Source: Flavobacteriaceae bacterium UBA5079
GTDB lineage: Bacteria > Bacteroidota > Bacteroidia > Flavobacteriales > Flavobacteriaceae
DNA length: 5,078 bases
Assembly (NCBI GenBank): GCA_002414705.1
Contig: DIAL01000069.1
Span: forward strand, 628 to 5,705
Direction of reading: 5' to 3'
The notes beneath the pieces are model-generated. The model searched no databases. It saw only the letters and a program-made list of their open reading frames with translations, and was not told the DNA's origin. Positions 1 to 5,078 of this stretch are shown one piece after another; the stretch's first letter is position 1, and each line of letters opens with the position of its first letter. Both the position numbers and the translations under genes were made by a program.

Positions 1-372
1 GTAAAAATTAACAAAATGATTTTTACCAATAATAGTGGTGCCTTGCAAATCAAAGCGGTTGGTAACTTCCTCCTTACCCGATTTTAAATTAAAGGCAATA
101 TCTACTACTATTTTTCGACTGGCAAATCCAAAACCTACACCAAACGGATTATTAGGTATAAAACGTGTTTTTGAATCATTATCGCGAAGTGTAAAGCGTT
201 TTACTTTATAATTGGAAAACAAACGCAGGGAATAATTTTCTAAATCCCGATCTATAAACATACTATCTACAGCCTTAAAAACTTTGGAAGAATCAACATT
301 CTTTAAAATTTGCGATTTTACTGAAAAACATCCTAAAAAGAAGATAGTAAAAAGAAAAAACGTGATGCGCAT
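1..372 (-). CDS. DUF4421-like secreted envelope protein, N-terminal part (C-terminus outside window)
   Basis: This is an open minus-strand frame that runs off the left edge; 124 residues are visible. The N-terminus (MRITFFLFTIFFLGCFSVKSQ region, residues 1-21) is a Sec signal peptide, and the segment after it has the DUF4421 pattern as I remember it: VDSMFIDRD, then NYSLRLFSNYKVKRFTLRD, then PNNPFGVGFGF, then a strand IVVDIAFNL, then a turn and RFDLQG. DUF4421 proteins are Bacteroidota envelope proteins, probably outer-membrane beta-barrel-like, with no defined function. A cysteine at residue 15 makes a poor lipobox, so export by ordinary signal peptidase is more likely than lipidation. The frame also has an ATG at 414, which would add 14 residues (MYFKIWNQINLNLF). 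I prefer 372 because the extension puts charged and polar residues before the hydrophobic core, and because the rdgB promoter box overlaps codon 414. The family name rests on remembered motifs, not on a search. Confidence 0.7.
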   Translation of the reverse strand, partial: MRITFFLFTIFFLGCFSVKSQILKNVDSSKVFKAVDSMFIDRDLENYSLRLFSNYKVKRFTLRDNDSKTRFIPNNPFGVGFGFASRKIVVDIAFNLKSGKEEVTNRFDLQGTTIIGKNHFVNFY

Positions 373-385
373 AAAGAGGTTTAAG

Positions 386-417
386 TTTATCTGATTCCAG
401 ATTTTAAAGTACATTTG
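386..417 (+). promoter_or_regulatory. Probable promoter of rdgB (Bacteroidota type)
   Basis: TACATTTG at 410-417 matches the Bacteroidota sigma-A -7 element TAnnTTTG exactly. TTTA at 386-389, 20 bases upstream, is one base off the -33 element TTTG. Transcription would start near 424, leaving a leader of about 26 nt before the rdgB ATG at 450. On the opposite strand, TAATTTTA at 433-426 is a weaker -7 candidate for the DUF4421-like gene, so the two genes probably share this short divergent region. Confidence 0.55.
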
Positions 418-449
418 CTATCAGCTAAAATTACATTAAATAATAGAAT

Positions 450-1025
450 ATGCAACTCGTTTTCGCTACAAACAACTTAAATAAACTGGAAGAAGTACAA
501 CAGTTAATTCCCAAACACATTACACTATTGAGTCTGAAAGATATAGGCTGTGAGGTAGATATTCCAGAAACCCAAAACACCATTGAAGGAAATGCCATAC
601 AAAAAGCCAATTATATAAAAACCCATTATGGCTATAACTGTTTTGCTGACGATACTGGTTTGGAAGTTGAGACTTTAAACGACGAACCTGGTGTGTATTC
701 CGCTCGTTACGCAGGCGAGCAACGTGATGCCAACGATAATATGGACAAGATACTTACTAATTTAGAAAACCAGGACAATCGAAACGCCCAATTTAAAACC
801 GTTATTGCTTTACACTTAAACGATTCTTTAAAAACCTTCACAGGGATATGCAAGGGCCATATTACGGAAACCAAATCTGGAACCAAAGGTTTTGGTTACG
901 ATCCTATTTTTAAAGCAGATGGTTACACCCAAACCTTTGCTGAAATATCGTTAGACGAAAAAAACCGCATTGGTCATCGTGGAAAAGCCGTACAACAGCT
1001 GGTTGATTTTTTGAATGGCCTTTAA
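450..1025 (+). CDS. rdgB: RdgB/HAM1 family XTP/dITP diphosphatase
   Basis: This cytosolic enzyme hydrolyses non-canonical purine nucleoside triphosphates (dITP, ITP, XTP) to the monophosphate and pyrophosphate, keeping deaminated purines out of DNA and RNA. At 191 residues the protein has normal family length and every expected motif in order. These are the N-terminal substrate loop FATNNLNKLEE (5-15), the EGNAIQKA helix (46-53), ADDTGLEVE with the catalytic/metal aspartates D67-D68 (66-74), PGVYSARYAG (80-89), RNAQF (111-115), GFGYDPIF in the base pocket (147-154) and HRGKA (176-180). ATG 450 is the only sensible start, since the substrate loop begins five residues in. There is no Shine-Dalgarno sequence, as is usual in this phylum. 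The gene appears to be transcribed alone from the promoter at 386-417. Nothing looks damaged. The assignment is close to certain. Confidence 0.97.
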   Translation: MQLVFATNNLNKLEEVQQLIPKHITLLSLKDIGCEVDIPETQNTIEGNAIQKANYIKTHYGYNCFADDTGLEVETLNDEPGVYSARYAGEQRDANDNMDKILTNLENQDNRNAQFKTVIALHLNDSLKTFTGICKGHITETKSGTKGFGYDPIFKADGYTQTFAEISLDEKNRIGHRGKAVQQLVDFLNGL

Positions 1026-1044
1026 ATTTACATAGAACTACGTA

Positions 1045-1075
1045 TTTGGGAAGTTATTGAGATTGATTAGATTTG
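1045..1075 (+). promoter_or_regulatory. Promoter of the membrane-protein gene (Bacteroidota type)
   Basis: TTTG at 1045-1048, a 19-base spacer, then TAGATTTG at 1068-1075 match the Bacteroidota consensus TTTG/TAnnTTTG in both boxes, with spacing in the normal range. Transcription should start near 1082, giving a leader of about 60 nt that contains the hairpin at 1089-1116. In repeat copy B the equivalent -7 box reads TAAATTTT (3469-3476), so it is probably inactive or weak there. Confidence 0.6.
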
Positions 1076-1088
1076 GTGTAGACATAAG

Positions 1089-1116
1089 TTGGATATAGAC
1101 AATTATCTATATCCAA
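1089..1116 (+). promoter_or_regulatory. Perfect 11-bp hairpin in the 5' leader of the membrane-protein gene
   Basis: Arms TTGGATATAGA (1089-1099) and TCTATATCCAA (1106-1116) pair without mismatch around a 6-nt loop, CAATTA. The hairpin lies between the predicted transcription start (about 1082) and the ATG at 1141. It lacks a following U tract, so it is not a standard intrinsic terminator for rdgB. A role in mRNA stability, translation control or protein binding is possible. Copy B (3487-3514) can form the same shape with two wobble pairs and one mismatch. Confidence 0.6.
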
Positions 1117-1140
1117 TTGTTGGCCACAAGCAAAAAAACA

Positions 1141-2265
1141 ATGCGAATAGCTTTAATCATATTGATAGGAATACACGGAATTATCCATTTATTTGGATTT
1201 TTCAGGACATTTGGGATATCTGAATTTGATTCGATTTCACTACCAATTTCAAAGACTTACGGAATATTTTGGTTCTTGACATTTCTACTTTTTGCTATTA
1301 CAATCATTTTAATACTTATTCATTCGGACTATTGGTGGTTAAGCGGTTTTTTGGCTGTGATTATTTCGCAGGTGTTGATTTTTAATTATTGGTCTGACGC
1401 AAAATTTGGTACGGTAGCAAACGTCATTATTCTATTGGCGACAATTATTGGATATTCAAATTTCAACTTTAACAATAAAATCAAAAGAGAAAGATTAAGT
1501 CTGTTTGAAAATTCGCAACTCAAAAATCAGGAGATTGTTAGCGAAAAATCATTGCTTTATTTACCACCAGTTGTTCAAAAATGGTTGACTAATAGCGGAA
1601 TAATCGGAAAGAAATTGATTTCTAATGTGCATTTAATTCAAGAACTACAGCTCAAGATGAAACCCGAACAAACAAGTTGGAACAATGGTATGGCAGAACA
1701 ATATTTTACTATTCAACCGCCAGCGTTCAATTGGAATATTGATACTGAAATGAATTCAATATTGAGTGTAGTAGGTAGAGACAAATTTGAAGATGGTAAA
1801 GGCGAAATGATAATTAAACTTCTTTCACTTATTCCTGTTGCAAATGCAAAAAATGATGAAAAGGTAAACCAAGCAGCTTTGCAACGATATTTGGCTGAAA
1901 TCGTTTGGTATCCTTCAGCATCTTTAAGTCAATATATAAAATGGGAGACTATAGACGACTATTCTGCCAGAGCAACAATGGAATATAAAGGGACTAAAGG
2001 TTCAGGAGAATTTCATTTTGATGAAGATGGAAATTTTAAAAAATTCGTAGCAATGCGCTATCAAGATTCAAACGCAATCAAACCGACTGAATGGACTGTG
2101 ATTGCAACAAGAACAGAAGAACGGAATGGAATTAAAATACCTATTGAATGCGAAGCAAGTTGGGAATTGGAAAATGGTAAATGGACTTGGTTAAAATTAA
2201 AAATAACAGACATTCAATACAACGTGAAAGAAATGCCAGTGGCTAACAATGTATATAAAAAATAG
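1141..2265 (+). CDS. Four-helix membrane protein with conserved C-terminal domain of unknown function (DUF6544/DUF6920-like)
   Basis: The protein has 374 residues. The N-terminal third is an inner-membrane domain with four predicted helices at about 3-21, 40-61, 65-84 and 88-106. It carries a GIHGIIH motif in helix 1 (H12, H16) and DAKFGT at 86-91 before helix 4. After a basic linker, the C-terminal soluble domain (about 137-370) shows the pattern LPPVVQKWLTNSGIIGKK (140-157), AEQYFTIQPPAFNW (184-197), GRDKFEDGKGEM (211-222), LIPVANAK (229-236), LQRYLAEIVWYPSA (246-259) and a late tryptophan-rich strand pair. I recognise this as a bacterial domain of unknown function of the DUF6544/DUF6920 type; which accession applies is uncertain. 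ATG 1141 is chosen because the hydrophobic helix begins at once and an A-rich stretch precedes it. The in-frame TTG at 1117 would add only MLATSKKT and abuts the hairpin. Arginine codons are mostly AGA/AGG, unlike rdgB. No enzymatic role can be assigned. Confidence 0.87.
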   Translation: MRIALIILIGIHGIIHLFGFFRTFGISEFDSISLPISKTYGIFWFLTFLLFAITIILILIHSDYWWLSGFLAVIISQVLIFNYWSDAKFGTVANVIILLATIIGYSNFNFNNKIKRERLSLFENSQLKNQEIVSEKSLLYLPPVVQKWLTNSGIIGKKLISNVHLIQELQLKMKPEQTSWNNGMAEQYFTIQPPAFNWNIDTEMNSILSVVGRDKFEDGKGEMIIKLLSLIPVANAKNDEKVNQAALQRYLAEIVWYPSASLSQYIKWETIDDYSARATMEYKGTKGSGEFHFDEDGNFKKFVAMRYQDSNAIKPTEWTVIATRTEERNGIKIPIECEASWELENGKWTWLKLKITDIQYNVKEMPVANNVYKK

Positions 2266-2267
2266 GC

Positions 2268-2279
2268 TAACTTAAGTTA
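2268..2279. repeat. 12-bp perfect palindrome after the membrane-protein stop codon
   Basis: TAACTTAAGTTA starts three bases after the TAG stop at 2263-2265. It is too short, and lacks a T tract, to be called a terminator. It could be an operator half-site pair or chance in AT-rich DNA. Confidence 0.3.
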
Positions 2280-2291
2280 CACAATTACGTT

Positions 2292-2468
2292 TTGTACAAT
2301 TTGGCTACGTTACCAAGATTTGGTATAATTTCAATACAACTAAATACAGTTAAAAACCAAACTGATAAACGAAACGAAGAGCTTACTCAACTTGAAAATA
2401 TACTATCCGATTTAGAGCAAGACAAAACAGAGCTAAAAAAAATAACAAGTAATAACCCATCAATCAAA
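2292..2468 (+). other. 203-bp gap with an open coiled-coil-like frame and no start codon
   Basis: The gap between the two accessory genes (2266-2468) contains no ATG in any plus frame, but the frame of the downstream lipoprotein stays open for 59 codons from TTG 2292. Its translation includes KRNEELTQLENILSDLEQ (about residues 26-43), an acidic/basic heptad-like helix, followed by DKTELKKI. This looks like real protein sequence, perhaps the C-terminal helix of a lost gene now running in frame into the lipoprotein. It could instead be a chance open frame. A short inverted repeat, TACCAA/TTGGTA, lies at 2311-2325. I see no convincing TAnnTTTG promoter here, so the lipoprotein gene may be read through from the promoter at 1045-1075. 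Confidence 0.4.
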
Positions 2469-3416
2469 ATGAAAAATACAATCCAGATTAGAACTTCAGT
2501 TATTGCATCCACCTTAATCATACTTTTTCTCGGTTGTAATAACTCATCAAATAAGAAAGTTGAACACGAAATAATAACAGATTCTAAAACAACGGTCAAA
2601 ACAGAGCAACAATGGACGCAAGATCAAGCGGATGTAAAAGCTCTTGTAGAAAAATTATTGATGCTTGTAGGCAATTCTGACTTTCAGGCGTTGGATTCCA
2701 TAGTTTCAGACAAGGCAAACTTGGCAAGTGCAATAATTCGGGATGGAATCTCGAAAAATTCCGTCATCACAATTGGCGATTATTTCGAAACGCAAAAAAA
2801 TCGGGAACGGAAGCCCTTCTACGAACCCGTGAATGAATACAAAATCCTTATAAATAAAGGCCAAATCGCTTTTGTTTGGGCTGATGCTATCCTACACTCT
2901 TATGGAGTTCCACGAACAAATAACATTGACAATTTTACATTAATAAAAGAAAATGGTGAATGGAAATTCATTAACATCTCATTCACAAATACACCCTTAC
3001 CAGAAACGCTGAAAAAATTTGATTTAGAGGTTTTTGCAAAGAGTTACGCACAAGTGTGGAGTGGCATACGTCCAGAGTTTGTTGCCATGTTTTTTGAAGA
3101 AAACGGTTCACTAAAATTAAACGAAAACAAACCTGCCGTTGGAAGAGCACAAATTGCAGACGTGGCACAAGGCTTTATGCGTGACCTTCCAGATATGGTG
3201 ATTAGTTATGACAGCCTTGTAACCAAAGCAACAGGAACTGAATTTCATTGGACACTAACAGCTACAAATTCTGGACCTAGAGGCACAGGCAATAAAGTTA
3301 AAGTTAGCGGATATGAACTCTGGCAAATGGGTGAAAATGGTCGGATTTTAAAATCTCAAGGACATTTCCCTACCGAAGAGTACAATAGCCAATTAGGAAT
3401 TGGAATAGAAAATTAA
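2469..3416 (+). CDS. Lipoprotein with two tandem NTF2/SnoaL-like domains
   Basis: The protein has 315 residues counted from ATG 2469. Residues 1-23 form a lipoprotein signal, with a basic start, a hydrophobic stretch IASTLIILFLG, and C23 as the likely lipidated residue, followed by a polar NNSSNKK linker. The first domain (about 53-176) is a DUF4440/NTF2-like fold: helix DVKALVEKLL, then strands YKILINKGQIAFVWADAIL and DNFTLIKENGEWKFINIS. The second (about 186-311) is a clearer SnoaL-like NTF2 domain with FAKSYAQVWSG, FFEENGSL, PAVGRAQIADVAQGFM, LPDMVIS, FHWTLTATNSGPRGTGN and SGYELW. This second pattern is common in secreted and cytoplasmic NTF2-like proteins that bind small hydrophobic ligands or act as isomerases or hydrolases; no substrate can be named. 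ATG 2469 is preferred over the upstream TTG because it places the signal peptide at the N-terminus. The gene follows the membrane protein on the same strand, 203 bp away. Four of ten arginines are CGG and three AGA, unlike the backbone genes. Confidence 0.85.
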   Translation: MKNTIQIRTSVIASTLIILFLGCNNSSNKKVEHEIITDSKTTVKTEQQWTQDQADVKALVEKLLMLVGNSDFQALDSIVSDKANLASAIIRDGISKNSVITIGDYFETQKNRERKPFYEPVNEYKILINKGQIAFVWADAILHSYGVPRTNNIDNFTLIKENGEWKFINISFTNTPLPETLKKFDLEVFAKSYAQVWSGIRPEFVAMFFEENGSLKLNENKPAVGRAQIADVAQGFMRDLPDMVISYDSLVTKATGTEFHWTLTATNSGPRGTGNKVKVSGYELWQMGENGRILKSQGHFPTEEYNSQLGIGIEN

Positions 3417-3428
3417 TGTTTGTTAAAA

Positions 3429-3519
3429 TTACGTAGATCTACGTATAAACAATTGAATTGATAATGATTAAATTTTATAATACCAGTTTGATATAGACTT
3501 TGGACTGTATTCAATTGGT
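3429..3519 (+). repeat. Diverged direct repeat, copy B (right boundary of accessory segment)
   Basis: This is the second copy of the element at 1028-1121, starting 12 bases after the lipoprotein stop codon. It keeps the leading palindrome, the middle block (3455-3475) and the hairpin block (3485-3519). The hairpin arms at 3487-3496 and 3505-3514 still pair with two wobbles and one mismatch around an 8-nt loop, matching the geometry of copy A. The promoter -7 box has become TAAATTTT. From 3520 to 3601 I see no gene, only a pyrimidine-rich patch (3548-3565) and many stops in all frames. Confidence 0.65.
3430..3445. repeat. 16-bp perfect palindrome at the start of repeat copy B
   Basis: TACGTAGATCTACGTA reads the same on both strands. 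It can be seen as two CTACGTA/TACGTAG arms around AT. The copy A counterpart (1029-1044) differs at two positions and is imperfect. A dimeric protein-binding site or a recombination-related site is possible. With no T tract after it, a terminator role is unlikely. Confidence 0.5.
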
Positions 3520-3601
3520 CTGCTTCAAAATAAGAAACCGATAAGTTTCCCCTTTCCTACCTCCTAGCAGGCAGATATTTTAACTATAACAAAATAAATA
3601 A

Positions 3602-3907
3602 AAAGTTCACCGATTTAGAGATGCTGTTTTAGAAAACGACATCAACATTATTCCATTAGTTAAAACCAATATTCCAACTATTAATATTAAAAACAAACCT
3701 GCAAATGACTACTATCAAATACTAGATATCAAGAGCGTTAGAAATCTACTTGGTATGAAATTGACATTTACTCAAGATGTAATTGATTGTCATAAAGATT
3801 TAGATTTAGAAATTGAGAATTTAATTCACCTGATAGCATCCGAATTAAAGAAACACGAATACCCTTTACACAAATTAGTTAACCAATTAAAGCCACTAAA
3901 TTGTTGA
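3602..3907 (+). pseudogene. Start-less 101-codon open frame, probable 3' remnant of an unidentified gene
   Basis: The frame is open from just after TAA 3599-3601 to TGA 3905-3907, which is long for such AT-rich DNA. Its translation is protein-like: FRDAVLENDINIIPLV near the start, DYYQILDIKSVRNLLG in the middle, and a leucine-rich helical end (DLEIENLIHLIASELKKHEY, then PLHKLVNQLKPLNC). There is no ATG until 3755, which would leave only 50 residues and lacks any recognisable ribosome-binding context. Only about 80 bp separate this frame from repeat copy B, so the missing N-terminus is not nearby. I do not recognise the family. The simplest reading is the tail of a gene truncated when the neighbouring segment was rearranged. 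A small functional protein from ATG 3755, or chance, cannot be excluded. Confidence 0.45.
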
Positions 3908-4038
3908 CCGAATTTCTTCGCAAAAAAACACATTAAAATATATTTTATAATACACGCGATAATAATTATTATAATTAATACGCTATTGGAAACTAAAAAA
4001 TCACTCTAAATATAGTATTTTGGTTGAAAATATATTTC
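3908..4038. other. AT-rich intergenic region upstream of the RetSat-like gene
   Basis: It holds a 14-bp palindrome, ATAATAATTATTAT (3959-3972), inside a larger imperfect inverted repeat bounded by GCG (3956) and CGC (3983). No exact TAnnTTTG box is present. TATTTTG at 4016-4022 is one base short of the consensus and would leave only about 10 nt of leader, so the promoter assignment remains open. Confidence 0.35.
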
Positions 4039-5078
4039 ATGATTCAATCCTATAAGCAAAAACCACAATTACAAGAAACGTACGATACCATTATTATAGG
4101 ATCTGGAATGAGCGGACTTACAACTGCTGCTATTTTAGCAAAAGAAGGGCAAAAAGTTTTGGTTTTAGAACGTCATTATACAGCTGGTGGTTTTACACAT
4201 ATTTTTAAACGTAAAGGTTTTGAATGGGATGTGGGAATTCATTACATAGGAAATGTGCAAAGTGAAAATAGTGTTTTACGAAAAATATTTGATTATGTAA
4301 GCGATAGCAAACTGCAATGGGCAGATATGGGTAACGTTTATGATTGTATTATTATTGGCGATAAACACTACAATTTTGTTAAAGGTGTAGAAAATTTTAA
4401 AGCAAATATGATTGCCGCTTTTCCAGAAGAAGAAACGGCTATAAACACGTATATAGATACGGTTTTTAAATCTGCCAAAACAAGTAGGAACTACTACTTA
4501 ACAAAAGCAATTCCGCCATTTTTAAACACCTTAATTGGTTGGTATTTAAAACGACCTTATTATAAATATTCAGACAAAACAACCTATGAGGTTCTGCGTT
4601 CCATAACCGATAATGAAGACTTAATAAAAGTATTAACAGGTCAATATGGCGATTACGGATTACCTCCAAAACAAAGTAGTTTTTCCATGCATGCCTCTGT
4701 GGCTGGACATTATTTTGAAGGTGGAAGTTTCCCAATTGGTGGTTCGTCTCAAATTGTAAATACCATAGATCCTGTTATTGCTGCTGCAGGAGGCACTATA
4801 TTAGTCAGTGCGGAAGTTAAAGAAGTGGTTGTTAAAGACAATAAAGCTATTGGTGTGGAAATGAAAGATGGCTACATTTTTAAGGCTAAAAACATTGTTA
4901 GTAGCGCTGGAATCACAACAACTTATACCAAATTATTACCTGAAACTAGTGTTAAAAAACACCTACTGCTTAATCAGTTACAAAAAGTTAAACCATCTGT
5001 AGCGCATGTAAGCTTATATTTAGGGTTGGAAGGATGTCCAGAAGAACTCAAAATTCCGAAAAAAAATTACTGGATTTA
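4039..5078 (+). CDS. RetSat/phytoene desaturase-like FAD-dependent oxidoreductase, N-terminal 346 residues
   Basis: This is an FAD flavoprotein of the amine oxidase/CrtI superfamily, closest by motif to all-trans-retinol 13,14-reductase (RetSat)-type proteins. Visible motifs are the dinucleotide-binding loop GSGMSG (21-26), the ribose-binding E44 in LVLERH, GGFTH (50-54) after it, WDVGIHYIG (63-71), GQYGDYGLPP (201-210) and EGGSFPIGGSS (227-237). The last two are characteristic of the RetSat subfamily. The protein is open to the window edge; relatives run to about 500 residues or more, so roughly a third is missing, including the C-terminal FAD-binding segment. ATG 4039 is chosen because the FAD loop then begins at the usual distance. 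In bacteria such proteins are thought to saturate or desaturate isoprenoid-type polyenes, but the substrate here is unknown. A CrtI- or CrtO-like carotenoid enzyme is an alternative. Its arginine codons resemble rdgB, placing it with the chromosomal backbone. Confidence 0.87.
   Translation, partial: MIQSYKQKPQLQETYDTIIIGSGMSGLTTAAILAKEGQKVLVLERHYTAGGFTHIFKRKGFEWDVGIHYIGNVQSENSVLRKIFDYVSDSKLQWADMGNVYDCIIIGDKHYNFVKGVENFKANMIAAFPEEETAINTYIDTVFKSAKTSRNYYLTKAIPPFLNTLIGWYLKRPYYKYSDKTTYEVLRSITDNEDLIKVLTGQYGDYGLPPKQSSFSMHASVAGHYFEGGSFPIGGSSQIVNTIDPVIAAAGGTILVSAEVKEVVVKDNKAIGVEMKDGYIFKAKNIVSSAGITTTYTKLLPETSVKKHLLLNQLQKVKPSVAHVSLYLGLEGCPEELKIPKKNYWI

Larger units (their letters stand above)
1028..1121 (+). 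repeat. Diverged direct repeat, copy A (left boundary of accessory segment)
   Basis: Begins three bases after the rdgB stop. By hand alignment it matches 3429-3519 in three collinear blocks: 1028-1045 with 3429-3446 (16/18), 1054-1074 with 3455-3475 (16/21), and 1087-1121 with 3485-3519 (26/35). Spacing between the first and last blocks is nearly the same (59 versus 56 bases). The first block is an imperfect palindrome, TACATAGAACTACGTA. The middle block holds the promoter of the next gene and the last block holds the hairpin at 1089-1116. Confidence 0.7.

Noticed and set aside
1089..1116. Intrinsic terminator for rdgB.
   Set aside because: The stem is AT-rich and followed by TTGTTGGCC rather than a T tract, and a good promoter lies just upstream, which places the hairpin in the next gene's leader.
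2265..2316. Integron attC-like site between the two accessory genes (GGCTAAC near the stop and CGTTACC downstream).
   Set aside because: The ends do not fit the RYYYAAC and GTTRRRY core sites, the inner arms do not pair well, and no integrase is present. The two boundary repeats also lack attC cores.
2387..2599. Minus-strand frame of 70 codons overlapping the lipoprotein start.
   Set aside because: It lies opposite a better-supported gene, has no family signature, and its hydrophobic stretch is the complement of the lipoprotein signal region.
2983..3168. Minus-strand frame of 61 codons.
   Set aside because: It is fully inside the second NTF2-like domain coding region and has no recognisable protein features.
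3548..3580. Degenerate copy of the CTGCCTG/CAGGCAG inverted repeats often seen in flavobacterial intergenic DNA (AGCAGGCAG followed by ATATTTT).
   Set aside because: Only one arm is recognisable and the partner arm does not pair, so it cannot be supported as a repeat element.
3956..3983. Hairpin terminator after the start-less frame (GCG ... CGC inverted repeat).
   Set aside because: The stem is almost all AT with a bulge and a mismatch, and no T tract follows. It is plausible by chance in this composition.
4466..4735. Minus-strand frame of 89 codons.
   Set aside because: It is antisense to conserved RetSat motifs on the plus strand, so it is a shadow of that gene.

Overview
The window looks like chromosomal DNA from a marine-type member of the Flavobacteriaceae (Bacteroidota). 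The DNA is AT-rich, start codons lack Shine-Dalgarno sequences, and two intergenic regions carry the Bacteroidota promoter -7 element TAnnTTTG. The proteins also fit: a DUF4421-type envelope protein, RdgB/HAM1, a lipoprotein with NTF2-like domains, and a RetSat-type flavoprotein.

Layout. Positions 1-372, minus strand: N-terminal part of a secreted DUF4421-like protein, cut by the window edge. Positions 450-1025, plus strand, divergent from it: rdgB, a complete house-cleaning nucleotide pyrophosphatase. Positions 1028-3519: a segment bounded by two diverged direct repeats of about 95 bp. It contains a four-helix membrane protein with a conserved C-terminal domain of unknown function (1141-2265) and a lipoprotein with two tandem NTF2/SnoaL-like domains (2469-3416). 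The first repeat supplies a good promoter and a perfect 11-bp hairpin leader for the membrane-protein gene. The second repeat keeps the hairpin geometry, but its promoter box has drifted and no intact gene follows it. Positions 3602-3907: an open frame without a start codon, probably the 3' remnant of a lost gene. Positions 4039-5078: the first 346 residues of a RetSat/phytoene-desaturase-like FAD oxidoreductase, running off the window.

Interpretation. The outer genes (DUF4421, rdgB, RetSat-like) look like ordinary chromosomal backbone. The middle pair looks like an accessory insertion: it sits between repeats, uses arginine codons differently from the flanking genes (many AGA/CGG, which the flanks almost never use), and is followed by a gene fragment. 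The two middle genes may be co-inherited and could work together at the cell envelope, but nothing in the sequence proves a shared function. No transposase, integrase, CRISPR array or RNA gene was found.
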